The notes beneath the pieces are model-generated. The model was not told where the DNA came from. It searched no databases and saw only the letters and a program-made list of their open reading frames with translations. A program made the position numbers and the translations under genes. Source: Actinomadura roseirufa (lineage in GTDB: Bacteria; Actinomycetota; Actinomycetes; Streptosporangiales; Streptosporangiaceae). From it: a DNA stretch of 37,628 nt. This document shows, in pieces, positions 8,140-15,382 of the stretch. Positions within the stretch are counted from its first letter, which is position 1, and each line of letters starts with the position of its first letter. The DNA lies in assembly GCF_900659635.1 (NCBI RefSeq), contig NZ_CAACVB010000055.1, forward strand, positions 1-37,628, in the 5' to 3' direction.

Positions 8140-8405
8140 GCCACCACCCGCTCGGCCGCGTTCCGCCACGGCTCGTCCACCCACGGCGGGACGAACACCT
8201 CGCGCGCGTCACCACGCGGCGTCCGGCACCGCCACCACCCGCCACCGAGATCGACGAGCGTCCCACGGATGTCACGTGTCAGCGGCTCGACGAGGAAGAA
8301 GACGCCCCCGAAGTCCTCGACGTCGAGACGCCGGACCGGTGAAGCGGACGCGGAGGGCTCTGCCGCCTTACCCGTCCCCCCGCGCCCACGCTCGAACTCA
8401 CTCAC
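8136..8405 (-). CDS. Small unknown protein, second gene of the micro-operon
   Basis: An 89-residue protein. The first 25 residues look disordered and low in complexity (Gly, Ser, Ala). The rest is a small beta-rich domain: VRRLDVEDFGGVFFLVEPLT, DLGGGWWRCRTPRGD, then VFVPPWVDEPW. Start GTG at 8405 lies inside the end of the upstream gene (8-base overlap), and its stop overlaps the next ATG by ATGA, so all three genes are translated as one unit. There is no signal peptide. The family is not recognised. The many exposed Trp and Phe residues suggest a binding module, but that is inference. Confidence 0.55.
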   Translation of the reverse strand: MSEFERGRGGTGKAAEPSASASPVRRLDVEDFGGVFFLVEPLTRDIRGTLVDLGGGWWRCRTPRGDAREVFVPPWVDEPWRNAAERVVA

Positions 8406-8742
8406 CGGTGCCGCTCCCGGACGTCACCGCACGAAGCGTCGTCGCGACCGTCAGGGCCGCGTCGACGATGTGGTTCGCCTCGGCGATCGGCTCGCCCCAA
8501 CTCGTCCAAAACCACAACCGCCCGCCGTCGTCCCGCCGCGGCCTGCACGTGACCGTGTCCGCGAGCCGCGGCACGTCGTCACAGCACCCCGACGCCTCCG
8601 GGTTGACGACGATCAGCTTGCGCCGCTGAAGAACCGTCTCCAGCCCGTAGGCATGAAGCCTGGACATCAGTGCCCCAAGCCGCGCGTAGGCATCCGGATG
8701 CTCGGGCTCGGGCTGGGCGTCGGTGTCCTGCGCCGTGGTCAT
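8398..8742 (-). CDS. Small unknown protein, first gene of the micro-operon
   Basis: A 114-residue protein with an acidic, flexible start (MTTAQDTDAQPEPEHPDAYA), a helix with LGALMSRLHAYGLETVLQRR, strand KLIVVNPEA, a Cys-Cys pair (SGCCDDV), and then TVTCRPRRDDGGRLWFWTSW. The ATG at 8742 is chosen because AGGAAGG lies 11 bases upstream and the longer reading lacks conserved-looking residues. The alternation of a variable linker with a WFW strand is typical of small DUF proteins next to Scr1-like regulators. Function unknown. It leads the three-gene operon, and its promoter lies in the 153-base region shared with the divergent regulator. Confidence 0.6.
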   Translation of the reverse strand: MTTAQDTDAQPEPEHPDAYARLGALMSRLHAYGLETVLQRRKLIVVNPEASGCCDDVPRLADTVTCRPRRDDGGRLWFWTSWGEPIAEANHIVDAALTVATTLRAVTSGSGTGE

Positions 8743-8824
8743 GACTGGCCGGACCTTCCTGTCGGATAGTCCCCGGAACCCCCGGCGTCCGCTCGCCGGC
8801 CGGGGCAACTTGTGACCCGACACA

Positions 8825-8855
8825 CATCTAGGTCCATCCGCACGAGCTAGGTCAA
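8825..8855 (-). promoter_or_regulatory. Candidate promoter of the three-gene micro-operon
   Basis: On the minus strand TTGACC (8855-8850) and TAGATG (8830-8825) lie 19 bases apart, or 18 if CTAGAT is the -10. This would give a leader of about 75 bases before the ATG at 8742. A symmetric CAATATTG lies just upstream at about 8865-8872, between this promoter and the divergent regulator, and could be the regulator's binding site. Confidence 0.4.
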
Positions 8856-8895
8856 CACGCTTGCACAATATTGCGTCACGTGCGGTACTGGACCC

Positions 8896-9738
8896 ATGAC
8901 AATCCAGGCAACTCCGCAGCAGCGATCACCGCTGGACTTGCGCCAAGATCTCGGCAAGCGGCTACGCATTCTTCGCATCAGCGCGAACCTCAGCGGTAAA
9001 GAGCTGGCCGAGAGGCTGGGCTGGGACCCGTCCAAGGTGTCCCGGATCGAACACGCCAAGACCATCCCGACGCCCGCCGACGTCCGCTCCTGGTGCGTCC
9101 AGGTCAACGCTGAAGATCAGGCGGACGACCTCGCTGCTCAAGCATCCACCGTCGAGGCCGCCTACACCACTTGGCGGAGTACCCAGCAAACGGGGATGCT
9201 GCATCTTCAGGAGGCGTCGAACGACCTGTTCGACCGCACCCGTAGGCTCCAGGGCTACGAAAGCCGCGTCATCCCCGGCCTGTTCCAGACCCGCGCCTAC
9301 GCCACCGTGGTCCTGGAGAAGGCGAGGGTACGCCGCAACTCGCCAGACGATGTAACCGCAGCAGCCGCCGCACGCAATCGCCTCCGCAGGGTCTTGGACG
9401 GCCCCTGCACCTTCGCCTACGTGATCGAGGAGCACGTCCTAAGGTCGCCGGTCGCGCAGGCCGATGTGATGCGAGAGCTGGCCGAGCAACTCACCGCCGA
9501 CTCGCATCGGGCGAACGTCTCGCTCGGCATCATCCCGATCGGGCCCCGCATGCGAAACGGGGTCGAGAACTTCGCGGTGTACGACGGGATTCTTGTGCGC
9601 ACGCAGCTCGTGGGGGGACGCTTCGCGGTGAACACTCCCGGAGACGTCGCCGAGTACCTCAGGACTTTCGAGGAGCTATCGAGCATGGCCGTGCACGGAG
9701 ACGAAGCGCGGTCACTGATCCGTGACGCGCTCGGGTGA
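8896..9738 (+). CDS. XRE helix-turn-helix regulator with DUF5753 domain (Scr1-family, antitoxin-like)
   Basis: A 280-residue cytoplasmic DNA-binding protein. The helix-turn-helix at about 15-75 contains LGKRLRILRISANLSGKELA and LGWDPSKVSRIEHAKTIP. The DUF5753 domain (about 100-275) includes YESRVIPGLFQTRAYATVVL, a hallmark of the family, then FAYVIEEHVLR, SLGIIPIG and a C-terminal helix. Proteins of this family are common in Streptomyces and relatives, often next to a tiny DUF397-like gene, and some behave as antitoxin-like partners. Here the neighbours are three divergent unknown small genes. The ATG at 8896 is well placed but has no clear ribosome site, so translation may be leaderless. A strong hairpin follows at 9808. 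Confidence 0.85.
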   Translation: MTIQATPQQRSPLDLRQDLGKRLRILRISANLSGKELAERLGWDPSKVSRIEHAKTIPTPADVRSWCVQVNAEDQADDLAAQASTVEAAYTTWRSTQQTGMLHLQEASNDLFDRTRRLQGYESRVIPGLFQTRAYATVVLEKARVRRNSPDDVTAAAAARNRLRRVLDGPCTFAYVIEEHVLRSPVAQADVMRELAEQLTADSHRANVSLGIIPIGPRMRNGVENFAVYDGILVRTQLVGGRFAVNTPGDVAEYLRTFEELSSMAVHGDEARSLIRDALG

Positions 9739-9807
9739 GAACCATGAGGAGCCGCGGTTGTCGGTGCCCGTCCGTGGACGGTTACCGGAAATGAGCAGCC
9801 GAACCGC

Positions 9808-9836
9808 GGACGCACCGGGCACTGCCCGGTGCGTCC
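9808..9836 (+). terminator. Strong intergenic hairpin, probable terminator
   Basis: GGACGCACCGGGCA and TGCCCGGTGCGTCC are perfect 14-base inverted arms around a single C, so the RNA would form a 13-bp stem with a three-base loop. It lies 70 bases after the stop of the Scr1-like regulator. No U tract follows, as is usual for actinobacterial hairpin terminators. Being symmetric it could also act on minus-strand transcripts. Confidence 0.65.
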
Positions 9837-9884
9837 AGGAGTTCAAATCCGCTCGGCGGACCCTATCCGCGGCGGTGCACGCAT

Positions 9885-9925
9885 AGCATCCATGCCCGGA
9901 CGGCCTCGCAGATCGCGGGCTCGGC
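9885..9925 (-). repeat. Relic of an XRE-regulator gene, similar to 12056-12096
   Basis: From the AGCATC at 9885 to 9925 the sequence matches 12056-12096 at 37 of 41 positions, in the same orientation. The second copy lies inside the XRE regulator at 11137-12378. Read on the minus strand the pieces give PAICEAVRAWMLCV here against PAIREAVRAPMLTV in the intact gene. The copy here sits between a hairpin and the truncated regulator at 9944 and has no gene around it. It looks like debris of a paralogous regulator. Confidence 0.5.
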
Positions 9926-9943
9926 GCCGAGATCCCCGCCGCG

Positions 9944-10549
9944 ATGAGCCAGCAGGCACATTACGTCGCCCAAGCCGACCAGGCCGTGGACATGGCCCGC
10001 GCCGCTCAGGCCGTCGCACGCCGCGCCGGCCTCCCGGTGCTGATGACCGAGTGCCAGGTGATGGAGGCCCACGGGTATGCGGCCCAGGAGGGCGGCGCGC
10101 GAGCCTGTGCCCGGGCACTGACCCGCGCGGAGGCGAGCTATGACCGCGCCACGAGCACCGAACTTCCGCCGTGGCTGGTGTACTTCGATGAGGCATATTT
10201 CGCCGCAAAGGTCGCGCACTGTTTCCGCGACCTCGGCCGTCCGGCCGAAGTCGACCAGTACGCGCGCAAATCGCTGGATATGGACCCCGCTTACCGGCGC
10301 GGGAAGTCGTTCAATATCTCGATCCTGGCGATGTCGCTGGCGACGCGAGGAAGCCTGAAGGAGGCGTGCGAGCAGGGACGAACGGCGGTCGATATGGCAG
10401 CTGGGCTCACGTCCGCGCGGGTCTACCGCTATATCCGAGATGTACTGAGAGTCCTCGGACCCTTTGCGGCAGAGGAGGAGGTGGCGGAGTTCATGGACTA
10501 CGCCGAGGAGCGGTTGCCCGTGCTGCGAGTGCGTGGAGCACGGCCATGA
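9944..10549 (+). pseudogene. N-terminally truncated XRE-type regulator (C-terminal TPR-like half)
   Basis: The 201 residues form helical repeats: HYVAQADQAVDMARAAQAVA, EASYDRATSTELPPWLVYFD, EAYFAAKVAHCFRDLGRPAE, SARVYRYIRDVLRVL, ending RLPVLRVRGARP. This resembles the C-terminal tetratricopeptide-like half of long actinomycete XRE regulators, which are normally over 400 residues with an N-terminal helix-turn-helix. None is present upstream: the frame is open only from 9887, just after a TAG, and no ribosome site precedes the ATG at 9944. Its last 59 bases overlap the convergent NUDIX gene. It is most likely a relic, but expression as a stand-alone TPR-like protein is possible. Confidence 0.55.
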
Positions 10550-11084
10550 CCGTCGCCGCCCCGACGATCTCCCCCCGCTCTATGCCTCGCCGAGCCTCGT
10601 CCAGCGGGACCCATCGGACGGCTTCGGCCTCGTCCACGTGCGGCTTTCCGACCAGGTCGGCGCCGTACGCCAGATACAGGTCCTGCGGGGCGTCGGCGGA
10701 CCCGGTCATCGGCTGGAAGGTGAACAGGTGCTCCACCTCGCGAGGGCGCCAGCCGGTCTCCTCTTCGACCTCCCGTACCGCCGTCGTGGCCGGGTCCTCT
10801 CCAGGGTCGGCGTACCCGCCCGGCACTTCCCATTCCCAGTGGTCGATGATGAACCTGTGCCTCCAGATCAGCAGGATTTTCTCTCCAGCCTCGTCCAACA
10901 CGGCGGTCATGACGCAGCGGGGCAGGCGGATGACGTACTGATCGAACTGAACTCCGGTGGGTAACTCGACGCTGGCCACCGATAGGCGGATGTGGCGGTT
11001 CTCGTCGACGACCCGCTCGCCGTGAATGGTCCATTTGGTGCGTTCAGAGGGAATATGCGTCACGGCCTCGACAATACCGCCCAT
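10491..11084 (-). CDS. NUDIX hydrolase
   Basis: A 197-residue cytoplasmic hydrolase with a complete Nudix box at residues 90-112: Gly90, Glu96, Arg104-Glu105, Glu108-Glu109 and Gly111 fit the Gx5Ex7REUxEExGU pattern. The flanking text (TKWTIHGERVVDENRHIRLS, EWEVPGGYADPGED) is like ADP-ribose or nucleoside-diphosphate-sugar pyrophosphatases, which clear toxic nucleotide derivatives using Mg2+. The ATG at 11084 begins MGGIVEAVTHIPSERTKW. A GTG at 11063 would also include the whole domain, and neither start has a well-spaced ribosome site. It lies downstream of the XRE regulator gene on the same strand with a 52-base gap and may be cotranscribed with it. Confidence 0.85.
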   Translation of the reverse strand: MGGIVEAVTHIPSERTKWTIHGERVVDENRHIRLSVASVELPTGVQFDQYVIRLPRCVMTAVLDEAGEKILLIWRHRFIIDHWEWEVPGGYADPGEDPATTAVREVEEETGWRPREVEHLFTFQPMTGSADAPQDLYLAYGADLVGKPHVDEAEAVRWVPLDEARRGIERGEIVGAATVMAVLHALAARATAPRRSP

Positions 11085-11136
11085 CCTGCGGGGTAGGCCG
11101 GTGTCTGCAAACGCTGTTCCGGTCGAAAACCACCTC

Positions 11137-12378
11137 TTATGCGGGCAGGCCGAGCATCTGTGCGAATGCTCGGGCACGGCGGTCGGTCATTGGGCCGCCG
11201 TGGTCGACCACGTCGGCGGCCATCTGCCGGGCGTGGGGTGAGTAGTGCACGCTGTCGTTGCAGACCGGGTAGGCGCGTTCCAGCCAGTCGAGGGCGGCCG
11301 AGTGGTCGCGCCGCTGGTGGTAGGAGCGGGCCGTCTCCACCATGAGCCGTGCACGTCGTTCGCGGCTCGGGATGGAGTTCGGGTCGATCTGCTGGGCGGC
11401 CTCGCGCGCCGTCGAGGATTTCGACAGGTCCGCCTGTACGGACACGGCGTGGACGTCCACGTTCGACTGCCCGAACTGGGTCCACGGGTGGTGGTAGCCG
11501 CGCGGGAGCCGGTCGGCGGCGGCTTGGCCCTCGTCCAGGTACCGCAGTGCGTCACCCTCCCGGCCGGCGCGGGCGCTGGTCGTCGCCGCGTGGAGCAGCA
11601 GTGCGCCGTACATCGCCCGCAGCTCGACCGACCCGTCCTCCAGCCGAGGCCGCACGAGCTGCGCGGCCTCGGTCACCAGCTCGACGGCGCCGTCCAGATC
11701 GCCCATGGAACGCTGGACGATCGCGAGCGTCCACGCGGCGCCGGCGAGGCTCACGGGCCGGTCGGCGTCGTGCGCCGCGCTCACGGAGCGGTCGGCGACC
11801 ACCGAGATCAGCTCGGGCTCGGCGGCCCAGACGATCTCGTGCTGGACGAGCGCGTACACGTCCGACAACACGGCGTTCGCGGTCCGGCGCCGCTCGCCCT
11901 CGGTGAGACGGACGGCGGTCCGCGCGTCCCGGACGAGGGCGGGCAGCACACGCCCGACGTCGGTTCGGTGCGTCCTGGACCCGTGCCAGATCCGCCACCC
12001 GTGATCGGCCCGGCTGATGAGCGCGTCCAGGTCGACCGGCTCGTCGGGCACGGTCAGCATCGGTGCCCGGACGGCCTCGCGGATCGCGGGCACGGCCTCG
12101 TGCGGGATGCGCGTGAAGGACGCCGGGGGCAGCGACGCCGTGTCCCCCAGGTCCATGTCGGTGCCCGCGAGCAGGGCGACGTCTCCGACGCCGAGCGCCT
12201 CGGCCAGCTTGACCAGGATCGGCAGGCGGGGCGGCAGCAGGCGGCCGCGCTCGACGTCCTTCAGCCAGGAGGCGGACATACCGACCAGCCCGGCCAGCGT
12301 GGGCCGGGTCGGGCCCTTCCGTTCGCGCAGGGTCTTGATGCGGTCGCCGGTCGAGCGTCCGGCCAGGTCATCGAGCAT
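11137..12378 (-). CDS. XRE-family regulator with TPR-like C-terminal region
   Basis: A 413-residue DNA-binding regulator. The helix-turn-helix at about 10-70 contains RIKTLRERKGPTRPTLAGLV and SASWLKDVERGRLLPPRLPI. The rest is helical, with repeats such as LAGAAWTLAIVQRSMGDLDG, GALLLHAATTSARAGREGDA and ARSYHQRRDHSAALDWLERA. This is the architecture of many Streptomyces and Actinomadura pleiotropic regulators of the Scr1/XRE kind. The ATG at 12378 lacks a strong ribosome site. The NUDIX gene follows on the same strand and the methyltransferase pair is divergent from it. Part of the gene (12056-12096) is duplicated as debris near 9885. Target genes unknown. Confidence 0.8.
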   Translation of the reverse strand: MLDDLAGRSTGDRIKTLRERKGPTRPTLAGLVGMSASWLKDVERGRLLPPRLPILVKLAEALGVGDVALLAGTDMDLGDTASLPPASFTRIPHEAVPAIREAVRAPMLTVPDEPVDLDALISRADHGWRIWHGSRTHRTDVGRVLPALVRDARTAVRLTEGERRRTANAVLSDVYALVQHEIVWAAEPELISVVADRSVSAAHDADRPVSLAGAAWTLAIVQRSMGDLDGAVELVTEAAQLVRPRLEDGSVELRAMYGALLLHAATTSARAGREGDALRYLDEGQAAADRLPRGYHHPWTQFGQSNVDVHAVSVQADLSKSSTAREAAQQIDPNSIPSRERRARLMVETARSYHQRRDHSAALDWLERAYPVCNDSVHYSPHARQMAADVVDHGGPMTDRRARAFAQMLGLPA

Positions 12379-12740
12379 GACCGCCGCCTGTCTCCACAGG
12401 CCGCGTCTTACCTTCGCGCATGGGCCCCGTACCTTCCTGGAGTCTCGACAAGTCCCAGGCTAGGCACGGCTCCTGCTCGTTTCCGGGGGATTCGCCATGC
12501 CGCCCTCGACGGCATCCGGACTACGCGCCTGGCGCTCACGTCTCCTCGTCCATCTAGCGGCCTTTCCGAATTGGATGAAGCGAACACTGCAACGACGGCC
12601 CCGGTCGCCTCCGGTGGACGACCCTTCGCCAGGGTGATTCCGAACGGCTAGACCACGGTCACGGTGCGTGCCACGATTGAATGCGCCGCCGCGGCTGCCG
12701 GGCCACGCGGTGAAGTAGACGACCTTGGCCGGCGGCTGAC
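12379..12740. other. Divergent intergenic region, no convincing gene
   Basis: The 362 bases separate the XRE regulator from the small zinc-motif gene. A 46-codon frame from the ATG at 12497 is open, but has no clear ribosome site or family resemblance and is not called. I see no strong hairpin. The region should hold promoters for both neighbours, but no pair of -35 and -10 boxes stands out. Confidence 0.4.
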
Positions 12741-12902
12741 TTGTCCACTTCAGCTCGCGTCACATCTGCTGAAAGACTGCAATGCCTCAACCCCTCAAGC
12801 CACTGCACCCGCTGTAAAGGCTCCGGAAATGAGATGAAGAGCGACGATGGAAATCGCTACGAGGTGCCATGCACTCTTTGTAACGGCTCGGGCAAAGTAT
12901 GA
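12741..12902 (+). CDS. Small CxxCxGxG (DnaJ-type zinc motif) protein
   Basis: A 53-codon reading with two zinc motifs, CTRCKGSG and CTLCNGSG, about 20 residues apart, ending GKV and a TGA at 12900. This is the pattern of the cysteine-rich domain of DnaJ reduced to one zinc site. The stop overlaps the ATG of the methyltransferase as ATGA, so it is coupled to that gene. The only in-frame upstream start is a TTG at 12741 with a weak ribosome site. Alternatively the start is the ATG at 12782 (MPQPLKP) with a one-base frameshift near 12802, after which the reading continues CTRCKGSG. Either a very small protein or a lightly broken one. It probably binds zinc and contacts the enzyme or a peptide, by inference. 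Confidence 0.5.
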   Translation: MSTSARVTSAERLQCLNPSSHCTRCKGSGNEMKSDDGNRYEVPCTLCNGSGKV

Positions 12903-13711
12903 CGTTGGCTGCTGGCGCGCTCCGCACAGTCCGACGTGAGTGGTTCATTCCGGACACGATCTGGGTTCGGGTCGAAGGGACCGGGTGGATGCGGCCCCTT
13001 CACCGCGCGGAGGACCCGGAGGGCTGGAGAGCCGAAGTGGAGTCGAACCGCTCGGTCGTCACCCAGGTCGATGACGGCGCCACTGAACGTGGGAAGTGGC
13101 CGACCAGCTCTAGCAGCGCGCCGCACATCATGGCGCTGATGCTCGACCAGCTCGATCTCCGGTCGGGCATGTGTGTACTGGAGATCGGGACCGGGACCGG
13201 GTACAACGCCGCGCTGCTGGCCGAATTGACCGGAGCGGAGAACGTCACCACGGTCGAGGTCGATGTCTCGCTGGCCGACCACGCGAAGGGGGCTCTGGAC
13301 AGCGCCGGGTATCCGGTCACCGTGGTGACCGGCGACGGCATGAAGGGGTATCGGCACAACGCCCCCTACGACCGCATCATCGCGACCGCCGCCGTGCGCG
13401 AACTGCCGTACGCCTGGGTGGAGCAAACCCGTCCCGGCGGTCTCATCCTGGCGCCCTGGGTGGCGACATTCCACCCCGACGAGCCATTGGCCAAGCTCAC
13501 GGTCACCGCGGACGGACGAGCCGAGGGCCGGTTCGGTGCCCCGGCCTGGTTCATGCCGATGCGCAGCCATCGCCTCCAGCAGGAGACCATCCGAGACACC
13601 GACGAGCGGTGGGCCGCCTCCGGAAAACCCGAGGCATCCCGCTACGGGATCACCGTGACCCCCGAGGGCCAGCGGATCTGGCTCGACACTCCGGACAACC
13701 CCATCGGCTGA
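12899..13711 (+). CDS. PIMT-like methyltransferase
   Basis: A 270-residue SAM-dependent enzyme of the protein-L-isoaspartate O-methyltransferase family. It has the SSSSAPHIMALMLDQL entry region, motif I VLEIGTGTGYNAALLAELTG (residues about 93-112), TTVEVD, GDGMKGY, and the loop APYDRIIATAAVRELP. The C-terminal extension (about 60 residues, ending LDTPDNPIG) is typical of the longer actinomycete versions, some of which modify peptides rather than repair protein isoaspartate. The ATG at 12899 overlaps the previous stop. No ATP-grasp, lanthipeptide synthetase or precursor peptide is visible nearby, so a peptide-modification role is unsupported and the substrate is open. Confidence 0.8.
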   Translation: MTLAAGALRTVRREWFIPDTIWVRVEGTGWMRPLHRAEDPEGWRAEVESNRSVVTQVDDGATERGKWPTSSSSAPHIMALMLDQLDLRSGMCVLEIGTGTGYNAALLAELTGAENVTTVEVDVSLADHAKGALDSAGYPVTVVTGDGMKGYRHNAPYDRIIATAAVRELPYAWVEQTRPGGLILAPWVATFHPDEPLAKLTVTADGRAEGRFGAPAWFMPMRSHRLQQETIRDTDERWAASGKPEASRYGITVTPEGQRIWLDTPDNPIG

Positions 13712-14056
13712 GGAGCCCACTTCTCCTGTCCGCCTCCTGACTTCGGAGCACACGCCGACGAGTCCGCCGCCGACTGACCACGGTGGTGGGCTCTCGTCCT
13801 GTGTCAGGCGGTCGCGAGCGCGCTCTCGCATGCTCCAGCGCCCTGTGGAAGTGAAGGGCTTTCGGTGACTTATGCGCAGTTCCCGGCGCAGCGCCCGGAC
13901 GGACGGGAGATCACCGCTCGCGAGCACTCCCGGCTCGGGCTCGAGGTGAACGCCCACGGCTCGGGCGGGCGGAAGGGCAGCGATTCGTTTTCCTTCGTCG
14001 CTGATGCTCTGCGGGGCGGGCCATGGGGGCGGGCGTCGGGCCTCTAGACTTTCGTG
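13712..14056. other. Intergenic region before lexA
   Basis: A 345-base gap. A 60-codon frame starting with GTG at 13865 has no ribosome site or recognisable protein and is not called. I looked for an actinobacterial SOS box (CGAAC...GTTCG) and found none. The last bases hold TAGACT at 14045-14050, a good -10 for leaderless lexA transcription. Confidence 0.4.
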
Positions 14057-14719
14057 ATGGCCGACTACGACGATCACGACGGGTTCGAGGGCCTCGACGT
14101 CTCCGCTCTGCCTCAGCGTCAGCAGCGGATCCTGGGCGTCATCCGGGACTGGGCGGTCAGGTACGGGTATCCCCCGAGCACGCGCCAGATCGGCGACGCC
14201 GTCGGCCTGCGGTCCGCCTCGTCGGTGTCCCGCCATCTGGCGAGCCTGGAGGAGAAGGGCTTCCTGCGCCGGGGCGCGTCCATGGCCCGGCCGATCGACG
14301 TCCGGTCCTTCCTGCGCGAGAGCGCGGCACGTGAGCCCGCCACCGACGCGGTGAGCGTGCCCGTCGTCGGCGACATCGCCGCCGGTACCCCCATCACCGC
14401 CGAGGAGCACGCCGGCGAACTGCTGTCGCTGCCCCGCGAGCTGACCGGGCGGGGCACCGTCTTCGCGCTGCGCGTGCGCGGCGACTCGATGATCGACGCC
14501 GCGATCTGTGACGGCGACATCGTCGTGGTCCGCCGCCAGCCCGAGGCGCACCCGGGCCAGATCGTCGCCGCGATGATCGACGACGAGGCCACGGTCAAGG
14601 TGTACCGGCGCCGCGACGGCCACGTCCTCCTCGAACCCCGCAACCCCGCCTACGACGTCATCGACGGAGACCGCGCCGTGATCCTCGGCATCGTCGTCTC
14701 GGTGCTGCGCAGCGTCTGA
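14057..14719 (+). CDS. lexA: LexA repressor (S24 peptidase family)
   Basis: A 220-residue SOS-type repressor. The winged helix is at about 15-75 (RQQRILGVIRDWAVRYGYPP, RQIGDAVGLRSASSVSRHLA). The cleavage site Ala109-Gly110 is in VGDIAAGTP. The self-cleavage dyad is Ser144 (GDSM) and Lys181 (EATVKVYRR). RecA-stimulated self-cleavage inactivates such repressors and frees DNA-damage genes. The ATG at 14057 lies 7 bases after TAGACT and is probably leaderless. In many actinobacteria the main lexA lies near nrdR or nrdJ; neither is here, so this may be a second copy, which the window cannot settle. Confidence 0.9.
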   Translation: MADYDDHDGFEGLDVSALPQRQQRILGVIRDWAVRYGYPPSTRQIGDAVGLRSASSVSRHLASLEEKGFLRRGASMARPIDVRSFLRESAAREPATDAVSVPVVGDIAAGTPITAEEHAGELLSLPRELTGRGTVFALRVRGDSMIDAAICDGDIVVVRRQPEAHPGQIVAAMIDDEATVKVYRRRDGHVLLEPRNPAYDVIDGDRAVILGIVVSVLRSV

Positions 14720-14760
14720 AACCCGCCCACCTGGGCCTCAAGTCCGCCGCCGGGGCGCTC

Positions 14761-14780
14761 TGTACCTACTGGTATGTACA
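14761..14780. promoter_or_regulatory. TetR operator palindrome
   Basis: TGTACCTAC-TG-GTATGTACA: 9-base arms with one mismatch. It ends 9 bases before the probable GTG start of the TetR gene at 14790 and includes a TATGTA that could serve as the -10. A regulator bound here would repress its own gene and the cupin gene behind it. Confidence 0.65.
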
Positions 14781-14789
14781 GTGGTGCTC

Positions 14790-15356
14790 GTGGACGCCAA
14801 GGAACGCCTCGTCGAGAGTGCCCGTGCGCTGCTGTGGGAACGCGGCTACGTCGGCACCAGCCCGAAGACCATCCAGCAGCGGGCCGGCGTCGGCCAGGGC
14901 AGCATGTACCACCACTTCACCGGCAAGGAGGACCTCGCGGGCGCCGCCATCCGCCGTACCGCCGACGAGCTGCGCGCCACCGCCGACGCGCTGTTGTCCG
15001 GCCCCGGCACGGCCGTGACGCGCATCGGCGCCTACCTGCGCCGGGAACGCGACGTCCTGCGGGGCTGCCCCGTCGGTCGGCTCACCCAGGACCCCGACGT
15101 CATGGCCACGCCCGCCCTCCGGGCGCCCGTCGAGGAGACCCTCGCCTGGCTGCGCGCCCGCCTGGCGGAGGTGTTGCGGGAGGGCCTGGATCGCGGAGAG
15201 CTGGACTCCGCCGTCGACCCCGTCTCCACGGCGACCGCGATCGTCGCCGCTCTCCAGGGCGGATACGTCCTGGCCCGTGCCGCGAACACCACCGAGCCCT
15301 TCGACCAGGCGGTCGCGGGCGTCCTCGCACTCCTCGGCGCGCGCGCCGTCCGCTGA
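14790..15356 (+). CDS. TetR/AcrR-family regulator
   Basis: A 188-residue repressor. The N-terminal helix-turn-helix reads KERLVESARALLWERGY, TSPKTIQQRAGVGQGSMYHH, FTGKEDL. The ligand domain has RGCPVGRLTQDPDVM, as in a subgroup of TetR proteins that control small-molecule detoxification. GTG codons at 14781, 14784 and 14790 compete; 14790 (MDAKERLVES) fits family starts, while 14781 abuts the palindrome. It precedes the double-cupin gene by 26 bases on the same strand, so it is probably autoregulated and controls that gene. Confidence 0.85.
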   Translation: MDAKERLVESARALLWERGYVGTSPKTIQQRAGVGQGSMYHHFTGKEDLAGAAIRRTADELRATADALLSGPGTAVTRIGAYLRRERDVLRGCPVGRLTQDPDVMATPALRAPVEETLAWLRARLAEVLREGLDRGELDSAVDPVSTATAIVAALQGGYVLARAANTTEPFDQAVAGVLALLGARAVR

Positions 15357-15382
15357 CCACGACCGAAGGACGACACGACATC

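Noticed and set aside
9837..9862. GTTCAAATCC box resembling a tRNA T loop after the hairpin at 9808
   Set aside because: The T stem has two mismatches and no anticodon or D arm is found upstream. It might be an old tRNA 3' end scar at an integration site, but there is no second copy in the window.
12497..12637. 46-codon frame starting MPPSTASG
   Set aside because: No proper ribosome site, no conservation clue, and no RiPP enzyme nearby to make it a precursor peptide.
12379..13711. Graspetide or lanthipeptide cluster suggested by XRE regulator plus PIMT
   Set aside because: No ATP-grasp ligase, synthetase or convincing precursor is present, so the pairing alone is not enough.
13865..14047. 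60-codon frame before lexA
   Set aside because: GTG start without ribosome site, no recognisable domain, and its end lies inside the lexA promoter.
12857..14623. A 588-codon minus-strand frame opposite the PIMT-like gene and lexA
   Set aside because: Shadow of two recognised genes; no family features.
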